Assembly (NCBI GenBank): GCA_041747155.1
Contig: JBGTFQ010000091.1
Location: 1 to 9,459, forward strand
Source of the DNA: JACDDK01 sp041747155
Lineage (GTDB): Bacteria; Actinomycetota; Rubrobacteria; Rubrobacterales; Rubrobacteraceae
Length of the DNA stretch: 9,459 nt
Direction of reading: 5' to 3'
Made by a program: the position numbers and the translations under genes. Shown here piece after piece: positions 1 through 5,417 of the stretch; position 1 is the first letter of the stretch, and the number at the start of each line of letters is the position of its first letter. Below the pieces are notes generated by a model, which was given only the letters and a program-made list of their open reading frames with translations, had not been told where the DNA came from and ran no database searches.

Positions 1-1257
1 CGCCGCCAACGCGACGGAATCCCAGTTGAAGTAGATAGGCGCGGCTGCTGCGCCGGTCAAAAACAAAACCGGTATCGTCGCGCGTATGGCGTACCGGCGA
101 CGAGCCCGACGCGGGAGCCGTTCGAGTCGCGGCTGCACGGCAAACTCGGGTGCGGCGGCTTCGAGCAAAGCTTGGGCCTGTTGGCGAGGTATTAGAGGGA
201 ATAGAGTCGTCGAGACACCGGCGTCTTCGCCGTATCCGGCACTCTCAACGCGGAGCATCGCGAGCCCGAACGGACGGCGCAGCACTCCTTCCACTATGCG
301 AACCGCCTGGATACGGGCGAGTGGGATCGTGGCTTCGCGGCGCTCTAGCAGACCGCGTCGAATGTAGAGGAAATCTCCGTCGCGGGAGAGGGTGAATCCC
401 GAGTAAGCCAGGACTGTGCCAGCGATGGCGAGAAACCACGCAAAGAGCCCTACCAGTAGGATCAGGACTAGAACCGTTGATACGGAGCGCGGAGCCAGAG
501 TCTCGAAGATTCGCTCGACAAACCTCTCGGAAAAGAGGTTGTCAGCGAACTGAGAACCGATAGCTACCAGGGATAAAGCTACCCCGATCTGTCCGCTCGT
601 CGCACCGGCTATCAAGAGATCTCGCATGGAGAGCTTCCGGATCACCGTCGGCCCGGAAGACTCGATCCCAACTTCCGGCATGGCGCGAGAGCCTTCGATC
701 TCCCACCGCAACCTCTCAACAGCGGAACGGTCGAGCGCGGAGAGCGCGGCATCGGGCTCCGCAACACCACCGCCCGCCGTCTCCACCCGCACCTCGTACA
801 CCCCGAAAAGACGCTGCAAGATCCCCTGCACCGTATCGACAGACTGGACGTGTTCGAGGGGAATGGTTCGCTCGTTCTTCTGGATCACACCATCGCGCAA
901 CCGAAACGAACCGCCGGAGACATCGTAAGTCGTGGCCCGCCAGGCGAGCACACCCCATAGAGCGGACAATACAACCACAACGAAGACTCCGGCCCCGATC
1001 AGGATAACGGTCCAGAAACTCAAGCCTTCCCGAACAAGAGTAAAAACTCCGTAGAACGCGACCGCACTAACCCACTGGCGCAATGACTTGACGGCCCCAA
1101 CCAACATCGCAGCCGGGTGCAACCGCCGGATGTCTGGCGGCCTCTCCGCAGTCGTCTCTTGCGGCTCTTCGGTTAGTTCCTCCGTGGGCTCTTTCTGGAG
1201 GTCTTCTTGCGGCTCGTTTTGATCCGTTCTCTCGTTGAATTCGTCTTCAGAGTTCAT
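1..1257 (-). CDS. Bacterial PH-domain membrane protein, YdbT-like (partial, C-terminus off the left edge)
   Basis: The minus-strand frame opens with ATG at 1257 and stays open for 419 codons to the window edge, so the C-terminus is missing. Residues 1-43 are a soluble tail rich in Glu, Gln and Pro. Hydrophobic segments lie near 64-106, 214-235, 260-284 and 391-409. Two copies of the bacterial PH fold (bPH2, formerly DUF304) lie near 107-187 and 284-366. Each carries the family pattern of a strand, a short turn, 'ER-TIPLE/AR-IQ-V', then 'G-LQRLFG' or 'G-LRRPFG'. This alternation of membrane helices and paired PH domains is that of Bacillus YdbT, which sits next to YdbS and has been linked to resistance against antimicrobial compounds made by related bacilli. 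The biochemical role is unknown. The start overlaps the upstream PH gene by 11 bases and has only a weak GGGAA ahead of it, so translation is probably coupled. Family assignment is good; function is not claimed. Confidence 0.88.
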   Translation of the reverse strand, partial: MNSEDEFNERTDQNEPQEDLQKEPTEELTEEPQETTAERPPDIRRLHPAAMLVGAVKSLRQWVSAVAFYGVFTLVREGLSFWTVILIGAGVFVVVVLSALWGVLAWRATTYDVSGGSFRLRDGVIQKNERTIPLEHVQSVDTVQGILQRLFGVYEVRVETAGGGVAEPDAALSALDRSAVERLRWEIEGSRAMPEVGIESSGPTVIRKLSMRDLLIAGATSGQIGVALSLVAIGSQFADNLFSERFVERIFETLAPRSVSTVLVLILLVGLFAWFLAIAGTVLAYSGFTLSRDGDFLYIRRGLLERREATIPLARIQAVRIVEGVLRRPFGLAMLRVESAGYGEDAGVSTTLFPLIPRQQAQALLEAAAPEFAVQPRLERLPRRARRRYAIRATIPVLFLTGAAAAPIYFNWDSVALAA

Positions 1258-1732
1258 CGCGTTCCCGAGCCAGTTCGGAGATACGGTCGCGTACTTCGGC
1301 GGCTATGGGTGCGGAGAGTTCGGGGATGTGGTTTGGTCCAGCAGCCGTGTAGAAGATGACGGTCGCGAGCCCAAAGCGTCGTTGCAGCGGGCCTCGTTGA
1401 GTATCGACGTGTTGGATGCGGGCCAGGGGGACTAGAGTACGGTTGATCCAGACTATCCCCCGCTGAAGGTCGACTTCCTCGGCCCGGATCTCATACCGCC
1501 ACCGCCGCCAGCGGACCGCCGGTACGATCCCAACCAACAAGACGACTAACCCGACCGCCACGAGTATCGGCAACATCGCCACGACTACCGACAACTCAGC
1601 AACCCGAAGCAACACCCAGCCCGCGAATACCGCTCCGGCGAACACCGGCAACATCCCGAGAGCCCCGGATATCCTCCACAAGGTCTTCGCCCGAGGGTCA
1701 AGCCTCTCAGCGGGTTCGGCTTTCACCAGCAT
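1247..1732 (-). CDS. Small bacterial PH-domain membrane protein, YdbS-like
   Basis: This encodes a 161-residue protein starting 'MLVKAEPAERLDP'. An in-frame ATG further upstream (1825) would give 192 residues, but the extra 31 residues lie inside rlmN, contain no family sequence and would force a long overlap. The start at 1732 leaves one base after the rlmN TGA and gives the usual YdbS length. Two hydrophobic helices (about residues 22-43 and 48-71) precede an Arg/Trp-rich 'RWRRWRYEI' entry into a single bPH2 domain. That domain has the family pattern 'RTLVPLARIQHVDTQRG' followed by 'LQRRFGLA'. The partner gene downstream carries two copies of the same domain. In Firmicutes and Actinobacteria the small and large PH proteins are commonly paired like this and probably act together at the membrane. 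The ribosome binding site is poor, which fits coupled translation from rlmN. Specific function is unknown. Confidence 0.85.
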   Translation of the reverse strand: MLVKAEPAERLDPRAKTLWRISGALGMLPVFAGAVFAGWVLLRVAELSVVVAMLPILVAVGLVVLLVGIVPAVRWRRWRYEIRAEEVDLQRGIVWINRTLVPLARIQHVDTQRGPLQRRFGLATVIFYTAAGPNHIPELSAPIAAEVRDRISELARERDEL

Positions 1733-1733
1733 C

Positions 1734-2798
1734 TCAGACAGCGGGCAACACCGGCAATAGCTCGGAGGCTCCGGCAGGCTTGCCGCGCAGATCCTTGGCC
1801 GCGAGCTGACCACAAGCGGCATCAATGTCTTCCCCCCGGCTGGGCCTCAAGGTAGCCGACAATCCCCGGTCACGGGCGTGGTAAAGAAAAGCCTTGGCAT
1901 CTTTTTTGGAAGTCGCCTCGAAACCTGTGTCTGTCCAGTTGAAACGAAGCATGTTGAGGTGATACAGGGGATGATCGAGCAGCTTGGCGAGCGCGACGAC
2001 GTGCCGGGGTTGGTCGTTGACACCGGCTAGCAGCGTGTACTCGAAGAACAGTTTGCGGCGCGTCTTATCCACAAAGTACCGGGCGGCATCCATAAGCTCG
2101 GGGATCGAATGTCGGGATGCGGCGGGCATCAACTCGCGACGCTCCTCCTCAAAAGGCGTGTGCAAGGAGATAGCGAGGTGAAACTGCTCGGGCTCGTCGG
2201 CGAAGCGGCGTATCTTGTCCACTAGACCACTGGTCGAGACCGCGATGTGCCGGGCGGCGAGTCCGAATCCATCCGGGTCGTTGAGGACTTTCAACGCCAG
2301 AAGCGTGGCGTTGTAGTTGAGCATCGGCTCGCCCATGCCCATCACCACGACGTTCGAGATGCGTTCGGGGGCGATGTCTCTGGCGGCGACGAAAACTTGC
2401 TCGGCGATCTCACGGGCGTTCAGGTTTCGCTTTATCCCGAGCAACCCGGTAGCGCAGAATTTGCAGCCCATCGCGCAGCCGACCTGGGTTGAGATGCAGA
2501 CCGTGTTGCGGCCCTTCTCCGGGATCATGACGGTCTCTATGAGGTGTCCGTCGTGAGCCTTGAAAAGATATTTGCGGGTGCCGTCGGTGGCCTGCGCCAA
2601 GCGTACCAGTTCCAACGTGGCTGCTGGTATCTCGCCGGATAGCGAGGCTCGCAAGTTTTTCGGGAGGCTCGTGGCTTCGTCCCAGTCCCGCACGAGCAAG
2701 GTAGTTAGGGCTGAGTAGACTTGGTCGAGTCGGTAGGCGGGTTCGCCTTTGGCTTCGAGTGTTTTTTGTACGTCTGGTAGGAACTGCTTCGCCTTCAT
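1734..2798 (-). CDS. rlmN: RlmN: dual-specificity 23S rRNA (A2503) / tRNA (A37) C2-methyltransferase
   Basis: This 354-residue protein is the usual length for RlmN, a cytoplasmic radical-SAM enzyme that methylates C2 of adenine 2503 in 23S rRNA and of adenine 37 in some tRNAs. The [4Fe-4S] cluster motif CxxxCxxC is at Cys108, Cys112 and Cys115 (GCAMGCKFCATG). The two cysteines of the methyl-transfer mechanism are also in place: Cys101 in 'CISTQVGC' and Cys329 in 'DIDAACGQL'. These correspond to Cys118 and Cys355 of the E. coli enzyme. The SAM-binding 'GMGEPMLNYNA' lies at about 154-164 and 'RHIAVSTSGLV' at about 183-193. All the catalytic residues I could check are present. ATG 2798 is preceded by AGAGAGG (2803-2809) and by a perfect TATAAT. 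It is the first gene of the operon with the two PH-domain genes. No sign of Cfr (A2503-C8 methylation, antibiotic resistance) was seen, and RlmN is the better match. Confidence 0.96.
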   Translation of the reverse strand: MKAKQFLPDVQKTLEAKGEPAYRLDQVYSALTTLLVRDWDEATSLPKNLRASLSGEIPAATLELVRLAQATDGTRKYLFKAHDGHLIETVMIPEKGRNTVCISTQVGCAMGCKFCATGLLGIKRNLNAREIAEQVFVAARDIAPERISNVVVMGMGEPMLNYNATLLALKVLNDPDGFGLAARHIAVSTSGLVDKIRRFADEPEQFHLAISLHTPFEEERRELMPAASRHSIPELMDAARYFVDKTRRKLFFEYTLLAGVNDQPRHVVALAKLLDHPLYHLNMLRFNWTDTGFEATSKKDAKAFLYHARDRGLSATLRPSRGEDIDAACGQLAAKDLRGKPAGASELLPVLPAV

Positions 2799-2826
2799 GG
2801 TGCCTCTCTGTAGTGATTACGGCTCG

Positions 2827-2832
2827 ATTATA
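2827..2832 (-). promoter_or_regulatory. Promoter -10 box of the rlmN operon
   Basis: On the minus strand this reads TATAAT, a perfect sigma-70/SigA -10 hexamer, 28 bases before the rlmN start. No good -35 is present; the best candidate is TTACCG with a long 19-base spacer. The predicted 5' UTR is about 20 bases and contains the AGAGAGG ribosome binding site at 2803-2809. The site lies in the 89-base gap shared with the divergent protease gene. Confidence 0.6.
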
Positions 2833-2874
2833 CCGGCGTGGCGAATCGATGCGGTAAATATGGTCCTCGGACGG

Positions 2875-2880
2875 TAGAAT
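2875..2880 (+). promoter_or_regulatory. Putative -10 box for leaderless transcription of the marP-like gene
   Basis: TAGAAT (TANNNT type) ends 7 bases before the ATG at 2888. A transcript starting at the normal distance from this box would begin at or next to the A of the ATG, giving a leaderless mRNA as is common in actinobacteria. This also explains why no convincing ribosome binding site precedes the gene (only GGACGG at 2869-2874, 13 bases away). No -35 is recognisable. The assignment comes from spacing alone. Confidence 0.45.
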
Positions 2881-2887
2881 CTCATTG

Positions 2888-4039
2888 ATGACCGTTCTGG
2901 ATCTCTTCATAGGGTTGTTTGTCGCGCTGATCGTGTTTCGTGGTGCTCGAACGGGCTTTCTTTCGGGTGTCTTCTCGCTGGTCGGAGTAGTTCTCGGCGC
3001 GGCGCTCGGGTCGCGAGTAGCACCTATGATCCTACCGGACGACCAGAGCGCGGCCTTCGGGGCGGCTCTGACACTGGGGATCATCGTGGCTTTCGCGGTG
3101 CTCGGGGATGTGATGGCCAGGCTTCTCGGCTCCTCTCTGCGCTCCCGGATGCGCGAAGGTTCGGTCCCCGACAGACTCGACGGCGTGGGCGGCGCGGCGC
3201 TCGGACTGATTCTCTCGCTAGTGCTCGTGTGGGTGCTCGGCGTGTTCACCCTCCAAACGCCCCCACTCTCGGACCTCCATCCGGCTGTAAAAGAATCCGA
3301 GATTCTACAAGCGTTAAACGAGCAGATGCCGTCCGAGTTGCTGACCGAAGCCGTAGCGGATCTCGACCCGCTACCCCAGATCCGGGGTCCCAAAGCCGAC
3401 GTAGCGAGCCCGGATGCAGGCATCAAGGGTGACCCGGAGATACTGGCCGCCCAATCGCGACTCGTGCGCATTCAAGGAATTGCCTGTGGCTACGGCGTAG
3501 AAGGCTCCGGCTGGGTTGCAGCACCGGGCCTTGTCGTAACTAACGCCCACGTCGTCGCGGGCGAGGACGCGACCCGAGTCCAGCCAAGCGGCGTGGGCCG
3601 CCGCCATCGAGCCGACGTTGTACTCTTCGACGCCACCAATGACGTTGCCATCCTGCGCGTTCCGGGCCTGGGACTCCCGACCTTGCCACTAACCGAGCCC
3701 GAAGTAGGCGAGACCGTGGCCGTATTGGGCTTTCCCGAGAGTGGCCCGCTGAACGCGCAGCCCGCCCGCACCGGGGAGACGAGGCGCGTCATCTCCACGG
3801 ACGCCTACGCTCGTGGTCCAGTCGAACGAACCGTCACCAGCTTCCGGGTCCACGTCCGTCCCGGCAACTCCGGCGGACCGGCAATAAACGCCGTCGGTGA
3901 AGTGGTGGCGACAATCTTCGCCAGCCGGGCCGACTCCCGCAAGAGCGGCTACGGAATACCAACCGCGATACTACGCCAACACCTCGACCTCGCCGCCGGT
4001 CGGACCCAACCTGTCGACACTGGAGCCTGCGCGACTTAG
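2888..4039 (+). CDS. marP: MarP-like CvpA-domain membrane serine protease
   Basis: This 383-residue protein has an N-terminal CvpA (colicin V production)-like membrane domain with about four hydrophobic segments (near 4-20, 26-45, 55-77 and 98-120). A linker follows, then a periplasmic/extracellular trypsin-like protease domain from about residue 185. The triad is His221 (VVTNAHVVAG), Asp252 (ATNDVAILRV) and Ser328 (RPGNSGGPAIN). Two cysteines, Cys200 and Cys381, flank the protease domain at spacings to His and Ser nearly equal to those of the disulfide that activates M. tuberculosis MarP (Rv3671c; Cys214-Cys395, His235, Asp264, Ser343). MarP is needed for survival in acid and under oxidative stress and cleaves the peptidoglycan hydrolase RipA. 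The same role here is inference. A TTG at 2885 lies directly before the ATG and would add one residue; the ATG is preferred because of the leaderless promoter spacing. The gene is divergent from rlmN. Confidence 0.93.
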   Translation: MTVLDLFIGLFVALIVFRGARTGFLSGVFSLVGVVLGAALGSRVAPMILPDDQSAAFGAALTLGIIVAFAVLGDVMARLLGSSLRSRMREGSVPDRLDGVGGAALGLILSLVLVWVLGVFTLQTPPLSDLHPAVKESEILQALNEQMPSELLTEAVADLDPLPQIRGPKADVASPDAGIKGDPEILAAQSRLVRIQGIACGYGVEGSGWVAAPGLVVTNAHVVAGEDATRVQPSGVGRRHRADVVLFDATNDVAILRVPGLGLPTLPLTEPEVGETVAVLGFPESGPLNAQPARTGETRRVISTDAYARGPVERTVTSFRVHVRPGNSGGPAINAVGEVVATIFASRADSRKSGYGIPTAILRQHLDLAAGRTQPVDTGACAT

Positions 4040-4087
4040 AGCCGGTCAGCATTCAAGCAAGTTCAGCTTGTCAGCGGTTCTCCGGCT
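4040..4087. repeat. Nested inverted repeats between convergent genes (possible bidirectional terminator)
   Basis: AGCCGG (4040-4045) pairs with CCGGCT (4082-4087). Inside it CAAGC (4054-4058) pairs with GCTTG (4066-4070) around a 7-base loop. The region lies exactly between the two convergent stop codons, where a shared transcription terminator would be expected. There is no U-tract on either strand, so intrinsic termination is not assured. Confidence 0.35.
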
Positions 4088-4088
4088 G

Positions 4089-4286
4089 CTAGGTTTCTTC
4101 GCGGATGATCTTCTCCAGCGACAATCGGCTGCGGTTTAGCTCGGACTCGACGATCGACAACCGGGAGAGTGAGACTTCATTCAGCCGATCCCGCTCCACC
4201 TCCCGCGCTACCGCCGATGTCGCTTCTTCGATGGCAGTGACAGCACTCCATAAACTGAGTAAATCTTCATTGTTCATACGCGGCAT
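4089..4286 (-). CDS. Small helical protein of unknown function (65 aa)
   Basis: This is an ATG-to-TAG frame of 65 codons. I do not recognise the family. The product is almost entirely charged and aliphatic with no Gly or Cys and only one Pro (residue 2). It shows a heptad-like pattern of Leu/Ile/Val over residues 9-62 (for example 'SLSRLSIVESELNRSRLSLEKI'-type repeats, seen in short pieces), suggesting one or two amphipathic helices or a coiled coil. No signal peptide or membrane segment is present. A GAGG lies 4 bases before ATG 4286. A second ATG at 4277 would give 62 residues. A possible -10 (TAAAAT on the minus strand, 4338-4343) and a hairpin (CAAGCC 4294-4299 with GGCTTG 4313-4318) lie upstream. 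It is convergent with the protease gene. The amino-acid composition is much more protein-like than the plus-strand frames covering the same bases. Confidence 0.5.
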   Translation of the reverse strand: MPRMNNEDLLSLWSAVTAIEEATSAVAREVERDRLNEVSLSRLSIVESELNRSRLSLEKIIREET

Positions 4287-4441
4287 CTTACCTCAAGCCC
4301 TGGCCTCTGGAAGGCTTGCAGTTCATCCAGGAAAGTGATTTTAGGATGATTCGTTTAGAGCTTTTCTCAGGAGGTGCGAGTCCGCTGTGGAGTAGAGCAT
4401 CTCAGCAGCTCAGCTTTTTCCGGCGCGCTGGGCGGCTGAAA

Positions 4442-4456
4442 GCCACCGAGGGTGGC
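4442..4456. repeat. Short perfect hairpin
   Basis: GCCACC and GGTGGC form a 6-bp stem around a 3-base loop. On the minus strand the stem is followed by TTTC. It lies within the decayed ORF and could be a weak terminator or chance. Confidence 0.3.
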
Positions 4457-4585
4457 GTGCCGACCGACCACGGCCGAGTTATCCTCAATCTCTGGCTCCG
4501 CGCCCTCTGGCGGCGGCACCTCCACTTTGCCGCACCCTCCTCAATCTGTCGGCGGATGCTCTCAAACATCGCTGAGCTGCCCTCC

Positions 4586-4605
4586 CAAGGGATCTTGATC
4601 CCTTG
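4586..4605. repeat. 20-bp inverted repeat with 9-bp perfect arms
   Basis: CAAGGGATC and GATCCCTTG are exact reverse complements separated by TT. A related sequence, GATCCCTTTGATCCCC, occurs at 4758-4773 just before the transposase remnant. It could be a protein-binding site or the trace of a mobile-element end. No function is assigned. Confidence 0.45.
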
Positions 4606-4768
4606 CCGACTCTTCTCGGATCTCAGGCTCCGCCGAGCGCTCCCCAAACGACAGATGCACCACGACTTCACTAGCTGAACACATGCTCCAGATTTACCTT
4701 CTGCTGACCTCTGTAACGAGCCCGCCTGACACCGAGAAGACTAACCGTTCGCGAGAAGATCCCTTTGA

Positions 4769-4918
4769 TCCCCGCCCGGCATCTTGCGCAAGATTGGAGC
4801 GCGCAGCAGGGAGGCTCTGGTAGAAGCGCTGGGTGTTGCCCTCAATGCGGTAACTGACCAAGACGCCTTAGGTTTCTTCAAACACTGCGGCTACCGTAGG
4901 AGCGTTCGATCTCTATGA
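4769..4918 (+). mobile_element. IS630-family transposase remnant (C-terminal end only)
   Basis: The frame between an upstream TGA (4766-4768) and TGA 4916-4918 encodes 49 residues. They match the extreme C-terminus of IS630-type DDE transposases: 'LRKIGARSREALVEALG' followed by 'DQDALGFFKHCGYR'. In this family the region contains the last catalytic-core helix and ends with the typical 'FxHCGY' tail. The two upstream Asp residues, the catalytic Glu and the whole N-terminal helix-turn-helix half are absent, and no continuation is visible in either other plus-strand frame. It is therefore a dead fragment and cannot encode a working transposase. It marks past insertion and deletion at this site and lies next to the decayed ORF and upstream of the c-di-GMP gene. 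Confidence 0.72.
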
Positions 4919-4938
4919 GGACCGCTATAGCGGTAGCC
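4889..4938. repeat. Palindrome cluster at the end of the transposase remnant
   Basis: ACCGCTATAGCGGT (4921-4934) is a perfect 14-bp palindrome starting 2 bases after the transposase stop. GGCTACCG (4889-4896, still inside the coding remnant) is the exact reverse complement of CGGTAGCC (4931-4938). The site may include the right terminal inverted repeat of the former IS630 element, whose target is TA. No matching left end was found in the window. Confidence 0.4.
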
Positions 4939-5163
4939 AGCGGAACGTTTAGCCATCATTGGTTCGTTGGTTGTTATTGGTGGGAGAATTCTCAAGGACC
5001 TTTGTCGGTTGATCTTTTGTCGCGTGTTTTACGTAAAGTTTACGTAAAGTTATGCGGTTCGGGACATGGCTGGACATTCGTAAGTAAGTAATCGCAAATT
5101 CATACATACAGTCGAGTTCGTGGGAAACTGGGACGACATTTCGGCATTGATGGGAAAGAAGGC
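4939..5163. other. Upstream region of the c-di-GMP gene, no gene seen
   Basis: Together with the stretch from 4287, this is the longest part of the window without an intact gene. It is visibly richer in A/T than its surroundings. It holds T/G-rich runs (4954-4983), the tandem palindromes at 5028-5048, and a short GTAAGTAAGTAA repeat (5080-5091) that also closes the reading frame of the downstream gene. I see no clear -35/-10 pair; TTGTCG at 5017-5022 is only a weak -35 candidate. Confidence 0.4.
5028..5048. promoter_or_regulatory. Tandem palindromic operator-like site
   Basis: The perfect 10-bp palindrome TTTACGTAAA occurs twice, at 5028-5037 and 5039-5048, separated by a single G. The 11-bp unit is thus repeated head to tail at about one helical turn. 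It ends about 115-120 bases before the start of the PAS/LOV/GGDEF/EAL gene. Two symmetric half-sites stacked on the same DNA face are what a dimeric regulator binding cooperatively would use. The regulator is unknown and none is encoded in the window. Confidence 0.5.
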
Positions 5164-5417
5164 GTGGAGTTGGGGCACGAAATCGACAGGGATGGACAGG
5201 ATACGGAAGCGCGCCTCTTGAGGGCGGTGCTCGCCAACGCGAGCGACGCCATACTTGTTACGGAAGCTTGGCCGGTGGACGAGCCGGGGCCGAGGATAGT
5301 CTACGCCAATGAGACCTTCGTCCAAATGACCGGCTACACCCTCGAAGATGTGATGGGTAAAACCCCCGCATTCTACAGAGCCCCGACACGGAACGCTGGA
5401 AGCTGGATGAAATCCGC
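5164..5417 (+). pseudogene. N-terminal PAS domain of the c-di-GMP protein, out of frame with the rest
   Basis: The frame from GTG 5164 encodes the start of a PAS domain: 'LRAVLANASDAILVTEAWP', then 'RIVYANETFVQMTGYTLEDV' and 'MGKTP'. After the C run at 5363-5367 this frame turns into nonsense. The -1 frame continues the domain exactly ('RILQSPDTERWKLDEI'), and then runs without a break into the 5418 CDS. Restoring one C to the run of five gives GKTPRILQSPDTER, the typical PAS/LOV sequence, and an intact protein of about 844 residues. TTG 5170, 7 bases after AGAAGG (5157-5162), is a better-spaced alternative start. The break may be a true mutation, a homopolymer sequencing error or, less likely, ribosomal slippage on CCC. 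With the break, a gene caller can only start at GTG 5418. Confidence 0.75.

Larger units (their letters stand above)
4367..4684 (-). pseudogene. Probable decayed ORF of unknown function
   Basis: From ATG 4684 one minus-strand frame has protein-like, GC3-rich codon use. It reads 'MCSASEVVVHLSFGERSAEP', continues for 40 codons, hits TGA at 4562-4564 and again at 4541-4543, then resumes with about 57 further codons ('GKVEVPPPEGAEPEIED' and onward) to TGA 4367-4369. Between the two stops the neighbouring frame carries a plausible helix ('MFESIRRQIEEG'). This is the pattern expected if two compensating indels damaged a gene of about 105 codons. The acidic motif AEPEI occurs twice. I do not recognise the family. 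The stretch could instead be non-coding, since no continuous frame supports it. Confidence 0.3.

Noticed and set aside
1734..1825. Longer start (ATG 1825) for the small PH-domain protein
   Set aside because: The extra 31 residues are Cys/Pro/Ser-rich with no family similarity and would lie entirely within rlmN; ATG 1732 gives the normal length.
2410..3471. Long minus-strand open frame (353 codons) across the rlmN start, the intergenic gap and the protease gene
   Set aside because: The translation is rich in Ser, Arg, Thr and Pro with no domain pattern, and it overlaps two genes with strong family motifs in other frames. It is a high-GC shadow.
4402..4671. Minus-strand 89-codon open frame
   Set aside because: Most of it is Arg/Ser-rich and not protein-like. 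Only its short middle part looks like a helix, and it is better explained as a frame-shifted piece of the decayed ORF.
4316..4678. Plus-strand open frame of 120 codons in the gene-poor region
   Set aside because: Composition is rich in Arg, Leu and Ser without motifs, there is no ribosome binding site, and the minus strand has the better coding-like frame.
4954..4983. TTGGT-type short repeats
   Set aside because: They are imperfect, have no regular spacing or length, and do not form a CRISPR or tandem array.
5365..5367. Programmed -1 frameshift on CCC to express the full-length PAS-LOV-GGDEF-EAL protein
   Set aside because: P-site slippage on the C run is possible, but no classic slippery heptamer in the correct phase and no clear downstream stem-loop is visible. 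A lost base or sequencing error is simpler.
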